Assembly: GCA_025617375.2 (NCBI GenBank)
Contig: JAMYGW020000002.1
Coordinates: 2,914,001-2,978,000, forward strand
Length of the DNA: 64,000 nt
Direction: 5' to 3'
From: Acarospora socialis
Lineage: Eukaryota > Ascomycota > Lecanoromycetes > Acarosporales > Acarosporaceae
A program made the translations under genes and the position numbers. This document shows positions 11,341 to 23,680 of this stretch, one piece after another. The notes under the pieces are model-generated. The model made no database searches. It was not told the origin of the DNA and was given only the letters and a program-made list of their open reading frames with translations. Numbering within the stretch: position 1 is the first letter of the stretch; each line of letters begins with the position of its first letter.

Positions 11341-14300
11341 TATAATTTGTTAATTCAATATTGTCATTCTTCTGAACTAACATCAACTTTTTTTTTCAAA
11401 ATATTGAAGCATTCTTGTGCAGTTCTTGAGATTTTCTTTGAGTTCTCAGATATTTTCTGAGATGTCATAATCTTTTCATTTAATGAAATAATGAATTTCT
11501 TTATTAATCATTTTCTTCTTTAAAATTTTCTCAACTTCATATTCTTCTTTGAATTTAACAAATATTTCAGTAATTTGAAGTAATATGAACTGATTGCAAT
11601 GCTGTAACATGAATGCATGAAATATTGAGTGTATTTTCATTTTCTTGAGTAAATTTAACTCATAGCTTAATTCTTTAATGTTTCATATAATCTTGAATGA
11701 TTCAATGCTTTTGTTCTTCAACTTCTTGCTTTTTCTCTTAATCTGTATATTATTCATTCTTAAATATATTTTTTTTTCTTCTTCAAATGATTTTGTCTCT
11801 ATTATTTATTTCATTTACTGTTCAATTCATTTTATTAGATCTTGATGTAGCTTCTTTATTTAAGCAATATTCAAAATTGCTTTTTAACTTTATGATTCAT
11901 ATTCTTTGAGATCTCATCATATCTTTGAGTTGTAGTCATAGTTCACATAGAAAGATGTTTTTCTTGTGATTTCATTTTTTGTGTTGTTGTATGCAAACTG
12001 TGTCATTGATAACAGTCATATTTAATCATCTTGAATTTTGTTGACATAGTATCTCAAATATGTCTCTACTATCTGATTCATTTATTTGTTCTGTTTGTCT
12101 GTCTGTAAATAATATGTTATCAACATCTTGTGTTTTATTCTGAGTTCTGCTGTAAGCATTTTTCAAAATTTGCTTGTAAACAGTTTGTCTCTGTCAATGA
12201 TAAACTTTTTTGATATTTTATAATTGTTAATCAATTCTCACAGTATAATATATGTCAATACTGATGCTGTTACAGTTTCTTTGAATGAAATAAATATTGT
12301 GTATTTGATTAATCTGTTCACTATAATCAATATACTATTGAATTTTACTTTTCATGCTGAGTTCTTTGACAGTGATAACTTCATAATGAAGTTTATAATA
12401 ACTGACTTTCATAATGCATCTGATGCATCTAGTTGTGTTATTTTATTGTATTGTTTATCTTAACTGATCTTATTTCTTTGATATAAGTCACACACAGCAA
12501 TCATTTTAATGACTTAATTTCTAAAATCACTAACATTGTGTCTTCTTTGCACTAGATTCTCAGTGCATTTAATTTTTAGATGTTCACTGATTTTGCTGTA
12601 GTGACACATTTTAATGAGTTCTTTGTTCATCAAGAAAATTTACTTCATCTTATACATTGCTGCTAAGTTCTTCATAAGAACTTCTTTATTGTCTTTGCTC
12701 AGAATTTCAACATATATTATCTGTATATCTTCATAATCAGATTGTTTACTTAAGACATTTGTTTCATTATTTTCATTATTCTTTCTCTAATAAATTTGAA
12801 ATTCATAATCTGTTAACTGCTCTGTTCAATAAATCTGTTGTTGATTGAGTTGTTTTGTTGTTGTAAAGTTTCTCAGATTCTTGTGATCTATATAGATCTG
12901 AATTGACTTACTTATTTTTATAAAATAAAATCTTCAATCTTATAATGCTTTTACTATTGCAGAAAGTTTCTTGTCATAAATTTCATATCTTTTTTTGATT
13001 TCTGATAGTTTTCTAAATCAGTACACTATGAATTTCTGTTGTTCATTCTCAATTTAATATAGACATACTTTTACTGCAAAATCTGAAGCATTGATTTTCA
13101 GTGTTTTTTTGTATGCTGAGTTGAATATTCTCAGATGTGTCATTTCACTAAAACTTTTCTTTAATACATAAAATGCATTCTTCTGTTCTTGATTTCAGTG
13201 TTATTTTTTGTTTTTGTGTATCAAATGTATTAGTGATTCTGCAATTCTTGTGTAGTTCAGTACAAACTTTCAATAATAGTTCATTAACTTTAGAAAGATC
13301 TGTACTTTCTTGATTTATTTTGATGTTGATCAGTTTCTGACTGCTTTTATCTTTTTTAAATTCTTCTTGATTTGTTCAGATTAAATTACATAGTTTAGAA
13401 ACTTAACTTTCTTGATTTCAAATCTGCTTTTTGACTTTTTCATGTACAGAACTCTTTCATTGAGCTTTACTAATATCTTGTGCACATGTTTGTGATGCTT
13501 TTTAAGATCTTTTAAATATATTAGAATATTGTCAAGATACATGATTATAAAATCATTGAGATATTCTCTCAATATGTCATTAATTAATCTTTGAAAGATG
13601 ACTAATGCATTTTTTAATTTAAACAACATGACAGTGTACTTATAATATTCATATTGTGTTCAGAATGTCATTTTTTATTCTTTATCTTTTTTTATTCTAA
13701 CTCAGTAATAGACATCTTTAAGATTTAAGTTCATGAATTACTTAATCTTGTTTAATCAGTCTTGCAACTCTTTTATTAAAGATAGAGAATAATTATCTTG
13801 ATGAGTTATCTTATTGAGTTGTCTGTAATCAACACATAGTTATTTTTTGTCATTCTTTTTCAGTACAAACAGAATCAGGTATTTTGTCAGTGACTTTGAT
13901 GATTTTATGAATTTTCTTTTTAAATTTTTGTCAAGATAAGCTCTAACTTTCTTGAGTTAATTCTCACTCATTGAGTACAATGACATTCATTTAGATTGTT
14001 TTCTGTTCAATAGCAGTATTTCATGATTTCATGACTTATACTCTGATAAGTTCATTTCTGATTGTTTGAAAATCTTGTATGTGTCTTTGATCACACATAT
14101 CTCTTTTATAATTCAATTAATTTTCAGATTTCTTCTGCACAATCAGAGCATCTTTAGCACTGTGTTGTATTTGATTGATTTCATAACATTGAATGTTATT
14201 TCTTGTGAATTTTCAAGAATTGAGACTTTCACACAGATTTTCTCATCAATTCTTTTGATGACTTCATTTATCATTTGTATGTTGAATGAACAGTGTACTC

Positions 14301-16377
14301 ACTGTGTCTCTAATTTTAACATATTGACTGTTTTTCAGTTCATAATGTTACTGTCTGCTTCAGAATTCATTAATATGTTGATATGATGTTCATTAATTAT
14401 AATCTTGATTCATATTCAATGATCATTGTCTTATCTTTGAGACATCACTAGCTTCTTATTCTTTAGTCTTGTTAAGAAAGCTTTTTATTTTTTGACTCAT
14501 TTGATTGTTCAGCTCATCTTCAAAGTTCTTGAAATCACTCTGATTCTTTTTTGATCATAAAATTTGCATATTTTAAATCATATTGATTAATGTGTCTTTC
14601 TGAGTGTAATCAGAGTTCATACTGATTGTACTTCATCTGCAACTGACTCTTGAAGACTTTTACTCTTTGTAGAAATTTAAGTGATATATACTCTTTACTG
14701 AAGATTCATCTGTCTTTATTTTGCATAGTGTTCTCTTCAAATAAGCATATCTTGATTTTGTAACTCTTTATTTTTTAAACAAGAAATTTCAGCAATACTG
14801 TATTATTACTGTTGAAATATTCATCTTTAACAGTTATCATCAGCTCTTCTAGCTGATCATATGTCTTTTATTTTTTCATATTTTTGTGTTGTACTTTCTG
14901 TTTTCAAGTTTGCACTTCTTGCTCAAGCTTTTGCTTCTTAAATTGAAGTCTTTCTTCTTTCAATACTCAATGTTAATTCTCAGAATGCTGATATGCTGTC
15001 TTCAGTTTTATATTAACTTTTTATTTGTTGATTTCTTTCTGATTTGCATTCAAATTCAGTGCTTATCAAATATTATCACTGTAGTTTTTTCTTATCTGAG
15101 TTTCTTGAGTATCAGTCTCTTCAATCTCAGCATCAAGAATGTCTTTCTTGATATGTTCTTTTGCAAAAGTAGCTAATTCTTTTTCATAGTTTGATCAATC
15201 TGTTGTGTCATGTCTATCTTTAATGTCTTTATTGTACAGCTTCTGAGAATATCATTTGACTCTGTCTTTTGCACTCATGTGTACTTTATACATGTCATTG
15301 TAGCAGATTGTTCAGCTGAGAATATTGTGCACTACACATATATTCTTTTTAATTATCACTGCAATGTTTTTTCTTTTTATCTGAAATCTATTACACTCTC
15401 AAACAAGATGTTCAGATTTTCTGCAGTTGTAATATATTTATATCTTGTTTCACAGTGTTATCTAAGATTTAGTGAACTGCTCTAACTAACATTCATACTT
15501 TATTTATTTAGTCTTTCATGACTTTTGATGACACTTCTTGATTGCATTGAGATTCATAAAGTTTGTCTTTTTATGTCTTATCAGTGAAACATATCACTTA
15601 ACTCATGATTAAAAGCTTTCTTCTTGATCTTCTATCATAAATGACATTCAATATTTTTTTTGTTTCATCTATTGTTTTCATTGACAACTGTTAATATTAA
15701 TACTCAGATTAATCATTTTCTGAAGATTATCTGATCATTTTGCTTGAACTATTTTGTCTTTAATAAACTTTCTCAGTTCACAATAGTACTGATAGATGAG
15801 TGCTTCATTATTTTATTTAATAAGTACTGTTAATCACTGAAACTCTGTGACATATACTGCTGCTGATTCATTTTATTACAAGATGTAAACTTGTTTTTCT
15901 GCTACTTTTTCTTCATTAATTACTCTGAAGACTTTTCTTAATTCTTTTTTAAACTGTGCATAGTCATTGAACATAGACTCTGTGTCTGCATTGCATTCTT
16001 CATATTTTTTTTTTAGAAATTCATGTAGCTTAAAGTCAATTCAATTAAAGACTGCATTCATGAAATAGATCATCACAAACAATATTTTCTCTTGATTGAT
16101 CTGAAACTTTAGTTGATTGAATTCAATATATAGATTAAGCTTTGTCACAAAGATTCACAGCTTTTCTCATTCTTCATCAAAAATATTAGATATCTGTATC
16201 TTAGATGCACTCAGAGATAGTTGTATTGCTTGAGCTGACATCATTACTGATTGTATCATCATTCTATTTAAAGTAAATAATAAAGATGAATTTGTCTGAA
16301 CTTATCTCAAAAACAAGATTGAGATGTTTTTCTGTGTGTTAAACATCATACTCATTATATTGTAAGAGTATTCAAAG

Positions 16378-16738
16378 TGTAATATTCTAATCTGAGCTTT
16401 CTTGAGTATGTAGAATTAAGAATTTGTGCTTATTAATATAACAGCTGATCTGAAACAGTTCTGATCTTTAATTCTTAGATAGTTATTTAAGTTGAATACA
16501 ATCAATTTCATAAAGAAATTAATTCTACTATATAGAATAAGCTCAATGTCTCTGCATTGAGTATTCTTGATGTTTTGATGTTTCAATGTCAAGAAGTTGA
16601 GTTCTCAGTTTATCTGCTCACTGTTGAGTTATTATGCTGTTATATAACTGTCACTCAGCAGTTCTCTCTGTACACACTTCAGACAAATTTCTGATCATAG
16701 ATCTATAAGTTTCTTTCTTTTTAGATATGATTATAATA
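16378..16738 (-). repeat. 5' LTR of gypsy fossil 2
   Basis: A 361-bp repeat of 10,514-10,874, followed by ACAAG (16,739-16,743). Confidence 0.9.
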
Positions 16739-18000
16739 ACAAGTTTACTCTTTTCTTTTTCTTTTTCTTCTGATGTCTTTATCTTCTTAATTAATGCTGA
16801 TTCTTGCTTAATCTGAACTGCTTTTGTTTCTTCTCTCTTTTTAAGTATCTTTCTGATCTTTTTTTGAGACATTTTTTAACTTAAATGTCACTTTGTTTAA
16901 TTTAACTCTCTTTGATAGTGTTCTGACTCTAACTTCATATTAATATAAGATTAATAAAGAGATCAGTCAACTTATCTGCTGCTTGTCTCAGAAAAGAGTG
17001 AGTATAATTGATGAATTATCTTTGTATTTAGCAACATTTGCTTCTCAATGATCTTGAACACTGTGACTGATAAAGCATTGTAGTTAATGTAAAAAGTAAT
17101 TTTCAAATGAGATACATCTGCATTAAAGTGAGTCTGACACAACAGAATTAATGCATATTCAAGAACTTTTTAATCATTAAGATTCATATCAGTATAGATC
17201 TTGTTGACATTTAGATCTAAAACAATTTGAATATTCAGTTTTTTCTGATCATAGTCTTCTTGAATTAATGCTGACTTGATTTTTAACTCTGTCTTGACTT
17301 CTTGAAATGTTGTTGATATCAGATCTTCAAAGTATTTTACATTATCTTATTTATCAGTGTTGATGTTCTGATACTTCTTATTGCTGTTATGATTGTTTAA
17401 AGAGTTCTTATCACTACTTTTTTCTTTGAATTTCTTAAATTCTGAATCTAATTGCTTTAAATCTCTTTTTTGTTTCTCTTTTTGTTGAACACTTAACTTA
17501 TTCTCAACAAACTCTTAATATTCAGAATTCTCAGTATAAGTCTGAAGAGTATATTTAAACTGAGAGACAATCTGATCAGATCTAATTATAGTAGTAGTAG
17601 TAGTCTTTTTGACAAAGACATCAGATGTGTCTGCAGCTGCTGAGTCTGCAGTGAAGTTCTTTATATTCATATAAAGATCAATCTTTTCAGAGACAGCTTT
17701 AATCAGCTGTTCATTCTTTTCTGTATTGAAAGAAAGAGCTTTTTTTGTTGCAGTCTCAGTTTCTTTTTTTTCTTTCATCAATTTTTTCTTCACTGCTTTT
17801 TCTCTGACACTTTTCTGAATCTTTTGAACATTCTTGTTTGCATTATTGAGTAGATGAACAAGTAATGTCTGAATGAGTAAATTATTTATTTAAGTTGCAA
17901 GTTCAGCTCTGATCTTCTTCATTGCTTTAAAGTCTTGATATTTGTCATGACTGTTTTGAACTTTAATTTGAAGAATGAAAACATTCTCAGTTTGAAAGAT

Positions 18001-18047
18001 CTGTTCTTATTTAGTTCAATCTTCATATTGATATAAAAAGTTCTCAT
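18001..18047 (-). other. Probable 47-nt intron in the decayed helicase gene
   Basis: Helicase motif VI is read in one frame up to 18,048 and continues (IFQTENV...) in another frame from 18,000. The 47 bases between fit an intron: a donor of GTGAGA type (first base now A), an internal AACTAA branch-like site and an AACAG acceptor. Because 47 is not a multiple of three, removing it restores a single frame. The palindrome family member at 18,021-18,037 lies inside. Confidence 0.6.
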
Positions 18048-20607
18048 CTGTAACATTCTGTCTCATGTTTGAATTTCTACAGCAATATTGACTGCAGAAG
18101 CTGCAATCAAGAATTTTGAACAGCACTTGTTAAGATTGATCTTCTGTGCTGAGACAGCATATATGACAATGAGTATCATAAGATTAAACTTTGAGTCATT
18201 AAAGTCTTCAATCAGCTTTTTTCACTCATTGACATTGAGATATGCTGCTAGAATTCATGCATTAATATGTAAGTAATTAAAAATACATTTATAGAATCAA
18301 ATCACAACAGAAGTGTTCTCTGTTATTATTATCTTTCTAGAAACAGAGAAGAGTGCTGATGATAGAATATAGTCATGAACTTGTGAAAAAATGTAGCAAA
18401 ATATTGATGATTCAGAAACTAGATATTTAATCTGTTTCTTTTAAGTCTGTAATGCTGCATCATCAGTCTTCAAAACATGCTTGATCAGTCAATTCACATT
18501 GAATTCTGAAAAGATATATTTGATTATGTCTTCAATATTTGTTGATAGATTTATCTTCTACATTGTCATATTTAAACAGAATAATCTTATTACTGTGAAG
18601 CTGATGCTCAACTGATGAAACTGATCAGCAACTGAGAAAAAGATTCTCTTTTTGTTGTCTGAAGTAACAATAAGATTGAGTTTGTCTTCATTACTGAGTC
18701 ACTGCTTGAAAGTTTTTGTCAGATTTCTTAAATAATCAGAGTATGTTCATACTGATATAGAAACAATATAAACTCATTTTACAACTACTCAATGTTATCA
18801 CTGTATTTCAGACTTTTCATTCTTCTGATACTTCATTTCTACTGTTTTGACTGTGTGACTGAGCATCATTAATATTAACAATGTTATATTTTCTTTGATG
18901 TTTCAGATCAAAACTGATGCTGTTGATCTTCTGATTGAGATTAAGTTGTTAATATAGAAAAAGTATTCTTTCATCTTGTTCAACTTGTCACAAACAATCA
19001 CATTAACTCTATGCTTCATATCAGTATAGAGTTTAATATATAACAGTGAGTAGCTCACAGTTCTGACTGCAGAATACACAGTTTTTGCATCATGTTTTTA
19101 CTTTTGCTAACTTTTACAATCATCTCTGTTTCATTTTGAAGAACTTTCAACAGATATTCAATGTTGTTGTTATTTTCATAGATGACTGTTTCAATTCAAA
19201 ATCATAGCACATGTATTAGTTCAGTAATGTTCTAAGAGATGAGTGAGCAGAGTTTCATATTACTATGAAGATAGATCAATCAATAGATTGTTGATTGAAG
19301 ATGTAGCAGTGATGAATTAATGATAAGAATAACTCAGCAGTGTAACAGCTACATGAGTCTTGATGTCTCTGTTTCTCAATTGATGTTTTTTATTCATGAA
19401 AACAAGATCTATCATGCTCTTTCAATTCAAGAAGTATTTCAGCTTCTCTTTTAATTTCTTCTTGATCTCAACTATCTTAATTCTGAACTGTAGTGTTCTG
19501 CTATGTTATATGTTATAGTTTGTAAGAATGATGACTTTGAAGATGTTAGAATTGATTTAATTTCATATATATCTTGTCTGTTTTGATCATTTGTCAAAGT
19601 CTTAAGATTCAAGTTTCATTGCTGCACTATTGACTCAGTTCAGCTTTGTCTGCATAAATTTTTCTGATGACTTATCTTCATATACAACAACAATGATAAG
19701 CTCAGAAAAGTCTTTCTTTTTTATTTATAATCATTAATTAAGCATCACTTCTGAAGAACAGAGTAAAAGAGATGACTTGTGAATCTTTATATTGTTATGA
19801 CAGTATATAGCATAAATGTTAAGAAAGAAAAATGCAGAAGAAGTTTTACTGAAACTTATAATATCAGAAAGAAATTCTTCAAATGTCTGTGATTCAGAGA
19901 TAAGCTTTAAGTCATTGAAGATGTCAATATTGATGTAGAAAAATGAATCATCAACATGTAAAACAAATTCAAAAGTTCTTTGCAACATAAAAACTGCAGT
20001 GATTATCTGTAAGTCAAGAAACTCAAATTTGAAGCAAATAAGTTGACATTGACTCTTATTGAGTAACTTCAATGCATCATACTTCAATGTTGTTTTCATT
20101 TCAAGTAATCTCTTTAATAACTCAACAAAAGAGTCAATCTGAGCTTGATTATCAGTAAAGACAGCTTGAACACTGAAATATATGAACTTGTTCTCAATCT
20201 CATCAATTTAGTAATGCATGTCAGTCTTCATATTAATATAAAGAAGTATCAAGAAAAAACTTACATCAGTAGACATATTTGCTTCATGCTGCAACTTTTT
20301 AAGTTTCTTGAGTGCTTTACTCTCTTTTGTGATTGTCTGTTTGATGATTTTGATTGTAGTCTTTGACTGTGACAGTGCTATGCAGATCTTATTGATCATT
20401 TTAAGTTATCATTTAAGAAAAATTTGAGAATTTCTGATGTTCATGTTTGAATAGATCTTTTCAAATTGAGAGAAATTTCACTTATGAACATTGTGCAGAG
20501 TGTCAAAGATTAGTTACTTTGTAATATTAGATGATAGCATAATACATTGTTCTTCACATCATTTCATCTTTAGCTTTTGAAGATCTTTCTTTTTCTATGA
20601 CTCTGTT

Positions 20608-20712
20608 GATGAAGCAGCAGTCTTTAATGATGAAGCAGCAGTTTCTGATGATAAAGCAGCAGTATTTGATGATGAAGCAGCAGCTTTTGATAATGAAACA
20701 GCAGCTGTGAAT
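20608..20712. repeat. Five tandem 21-bp units
   Basis: Five head-to-tail units of 21 bp beginning GATGAAGCAGCAG lie within the helicase gene's N-terminal half. On the minus (coding) strand they give an S/T/A-rich heptad of the type SETAASS. They vary mainly by transitions, so the array existed before RIP. This is a low-complexity linker, not a CRISPR array. Confidence 0.8.
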
Positions 20713-22142
20713 TGCATATCAGTATGAATACTATCAGAAAAATTTTGCTTAATATTAATATAATCATTCTGATTTCTTCAGACAACATCTTCTGTCTTAT
20801 TAATCTTAATGATATTTTCAATAGTCAATGAGAGCTCATCATACTCTCATGAATATTCATCATTCACATTCACTATCTTGAAAGTGTAAATAAACATGAT
20901 CTTGTCTTCTTTGACTTCAGCAAGTCAACTGATGATAGTATTTCAAGATTCACTGAAATTTTTGAAAAAAAACAGACACTCTGTCTTCTCAATCTGAATA
21001 TTGATGCTGATGAAGTTGATTTCAAGTTTTAAAAAGATCAACTATTATCATAATTCATTTCTTCACTGATCAGCACTATGATATTCTTGAGAATCACTGT
21101 TGACAGCTGTTTTGATGAGTGATATAGCATAGAGTTTTTGATCAATATAGATGAAGATATGATTGTTAAGATTCTCAGTATAGTGTATGATGTGACTTTT
21201 GTTTCATATCAATATAAATGACAGTGATTACAAGACTGACAATTGATCAAATGTGCTTGAAGCATCAGCTTAAGTGTGAACTCATATTCAAAATAATTTA
21301 TAATCTTCTGTAATCACTTCTGATACATATAAATCATTAATTTGTGAATTATAGAAGTTAAGAAAACACAATGATGACAGAGTACTTGTGAGTGACTGAA
21401 GAAGATTTAAAATTCTATTGATAAACTTCAGCAGAGTTTCTTTCTGAAATGAATTAAGCTTGAAAAACTCTGTGATAGAAGTCATGTCAAAATTTGAAAT
21501 CTTCACTTACTTATGACAGTTGTTTAATCACTTCAAGAACTTCTCTTAACATCTCTTGACTTGTTCAGATATGTAGTCAATAGTCTGCATACTTTTATAT
21601 GTATATAGAAGAAGATGCACAAGAATGTTTGTCAGCATAATGTTCTTTTGAGCTTCTTTTTAAATTGCTTTCACTTTTTAAAGATTGACTTGAATTCTGT
21701 CAAAAGAGTTTGATTCTTTAACTGTATTTTTCTTCTCAGAAATAAACTGTCAAATGTTACTGATTATTGAACTGATCTAAATAGTTTTGTAAAGTTGATA
21801 CACTTCAACAACAGAATATGTAAACTGAAACTGTTGAAAGATTTCTCTGTTGATGAACTCAAGATAGAAAAGAAGTTTTGATTTATTTGTTAAACATTGA
21901 AGAAAAAGATTCTCTATCTTTGCAGATATCTCATTGACTGAATTCTTTGTTGATGTTTATACTTCTTTTTCTTTTGTCTTAATCTGTAAAGAGTTAGCTT
22001 CATACTGATATGAATATAATGCAAAAACTCATTATCTTTGACTGTGAAGTTTCTGCTTTTGAGAATGCAGATTGCTTTGAAGTTGAAGATGTTTCTTTTG
22101 TAGTAAGATTTTTGACTGACTTTCTGACAGACTTTTTAACAA

Positions 22143-22310
22143 ACTGACTGATGAGCTGACTGATAAACTGATTGATGAACTGACTGATGAACTGACTGAC
22201 TAACTAATTGATGAGCTTGCTGCTGAACTTGTTTCTGAACTTGATCTTGAACTTGAGCTTGAACTTGAGCTTGAGTTTGACTTTGAACTTGCTGATGAAC
22301 TTGCTGACTT
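22143..22310. repeat. 12-bp tandem repeats in the helicase N-terminal exon
   Basis: Two adjoining arrays of degenerate 12-bp units, GATGAACTGACT-like (22,143-22,205) and CTTGAACTTGAG-like (22,225-22,285), produce alternating hydrophobic/charged or Gln/Ser-rich peptides in any frame. On the minus strand they lie between the first two candidate introns. Confidence 0.7.
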
Positions 22311-22526
22311 TCTTTGTTTAAAGCATGATTAGTTTTATATTAATATGAAGATGATTTGAAGACTTAATGTCTTTTGTAATGTTTTTGATTCTTTATTTTC
22401 TTTATTTTCTTCATCATCATTATTTAAATTAAACAATTCTGAAAATTCAAAATCAGTCACTTCTTTGACAGCTTGTTTTTAAACATCTTTGACTGTCTGA
22501 TTCTTCATATCTTTGACTGTCTGATT

Positions 22527-22586
22527 CTGATAAAAATAAGTCAGTCTTAATTCTGTATTGATATGAAGATGACTTTAGATACTTAC
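22527..22586 (-). other. Probable first intron (60 nt) of the decayed helicase gene
   Basis: GTAAGT donor, a GACTGAC branch-like site and a TTTTTATCAG acceptor on the minus strand. It follows a 21-nt first exon (MTSHTRA) and leads into an acidic, Asn-rich N-terminal segment. A palindrome family member lies near its middle. Confidence 0.55.
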
Positions 22587-22607
22587 TGCTCTTGTGTGAG
22601 AAGTCAT

Positions 22608-23680
22608 TCTTGATGTGAAGCAGAAAAAAGAGTATTGTAAGTAGATATTTAAGTTTTAAGAAGACAAGTGAGTATTATGAGTGTGATTGTGAGCAGAAGT
22701 GTGTCTGTTGTGTTTGTTATGATGTTGTGATTTTGTGATGTTGTAGAGTGTTGTAAGTGTAAAATGAGATGAGATGTAATGAGTGTAAGATGAGATAAAA
22801 TGAGTAAAAGATGTCATAAGTGTAAAAGTAATCTTGATAACAGTAATCTTGATGACAGTGAGCTGAGTGATAATGAAAGAAACTGAATATCAAGAGCACT
22901 TACTTCACAAGTCAGAACATTGCAGTAGATATTGAAGAAAGTTACTGATCAGTAATGTATGTGTTGACAGCAGATCAGCTTGTTAAATGATAAGAAAAGA
23001 AGATGAGTTGTGATGTGATAAAAGACAAGATGTTGAGATGAAGTGTTAAGAAGATTATAGACTAAAAAGATTAAAAACACACTCAGTTGTATCAACACTT
23101 CAGACTTGAGACTTTTCTTATGATTTGATGTAAAGACATGCTGTACTTAAAGTAGAAAAGAATGATATAGAATAAATTAAGTTCTTCACTTTGTAAAATC
23201 TAAATCATGATAGCTTTCATGACTGTAGAATTCTTAATACTGATATAAACATGATCTCTACATGAATCTGTATCTTTAGAAATGATATGAACAACAAGAA
23301 TGTGTAGTGTGAGCAGCTGTTTAAAAGCATAGAACAAGAAGATGCTTCTCTTTCAATCTGACTGATTCAACAACTCTGTGATGCTGAATCAGAACAGTAA
23401 TGTGATATTGAGTATACAGAGTCTATTGTCTCTGATCATGTCATATTATATGTTTGAGTTTAAGATACAGATTCTCTAATAAAATAAACATCAATTATAT
23501 CTTGTGAAAAGAAGTTAATTTCTTGCAGTATGCTGTTGATGAATATATCAGCTGATAGTATATATGTCAATCTTCATATTGATACAAGAATGAACAGCTT
23601 TATATATCTTATACATTACTAATTACATGAACATACATGAGTTCTATCTTCTTTCTACATATAATCTACAGCTGTTTTCT
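22608..23680. other. AT-rich 5' flank of the helicase locus, no gene seen
   Basis: No sustained frame exists in this kilobase. It holds purine-rich GATGAGATG-like runs (22,740-22,830), a 15-bp direct repeat around AATCTTGAT (22,828-22,857) and two palindrome family members (about 23,236 and 23,567) in intron-like settings on the minus strand. Normal base composition begins at about 23,680. Confidence 0.5.

Larger units (their letters stand above)
10514..16738 (-). mobile_element. Ty3/gypsy chromovirus fossil 2 (complete outline, broken)
   Basis: The LTRs are 10,514-10,874 and 16,378-16,738 (361 bp each), with target duplication ACAAG at 10,509-10,513 and 16,739-16,743. The element runs right to left: gag-like (about 16,340-15,300), reverse transcriptase (about 13,950-13,381, with YLDNILIY), RNase H (about 13,100-12,770), integrase (about 12,540-11,830) and chromodomain (about 11,560-11,440). 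The antisense Cys-rich frame is at 10,950-11,340. It belongs to the same subfamily as gypsy 1 by LTR and internal sequence. It is full length but broken throughout by RIP-type change. It lies inside the decayed minus-strand helicase/integrase locus, so it is younger than that locus. Confidence 0.92.
16744..22607 (-). pseudogene. Decayed SNF2-family helicase gene, multi-exon
   Basis: SNF2 proteins are DNA translocases with two RecA-like lobes. On the minus strand I see lobe 1 at about 20,100-19,600. There the segment FEEFLSDIISFSKTSS sits where the Walker A loop (G-x-G-K-T) is expected, and SSLLLCSSEVMLN matches motif Ia. Lobe 2 is at about 18,400-18,050 (KLIEDFND, IYAVSAQKINL, then EIQT*DRMLQ for the Q-x2-GR-x2-R motif VI). 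Downstream, 18,000-16,744 encodes a charged, K/E/Q-rich tail that continues across gypsy 2. The start chosen is the ATG at 22,605-22,607, whose 7-codon exon ends at a GTAAGT donor. The gene is broken by many stops of CAA/CAG/TGG-to-stop type, and Walker A glycines read as serine. Long multi-copy SNF2 genes occur in fungal accessory DNA. Whether this is host or element cargo is unknown. Confidence 0.65.

Noticed and set aside
20608-20712. Regular 21-bp units as a CRISPR-like array
   Set aside because: Head-to-tail units without spacers, in a eukaryotic sequence. A coding tandem repeat explains it.
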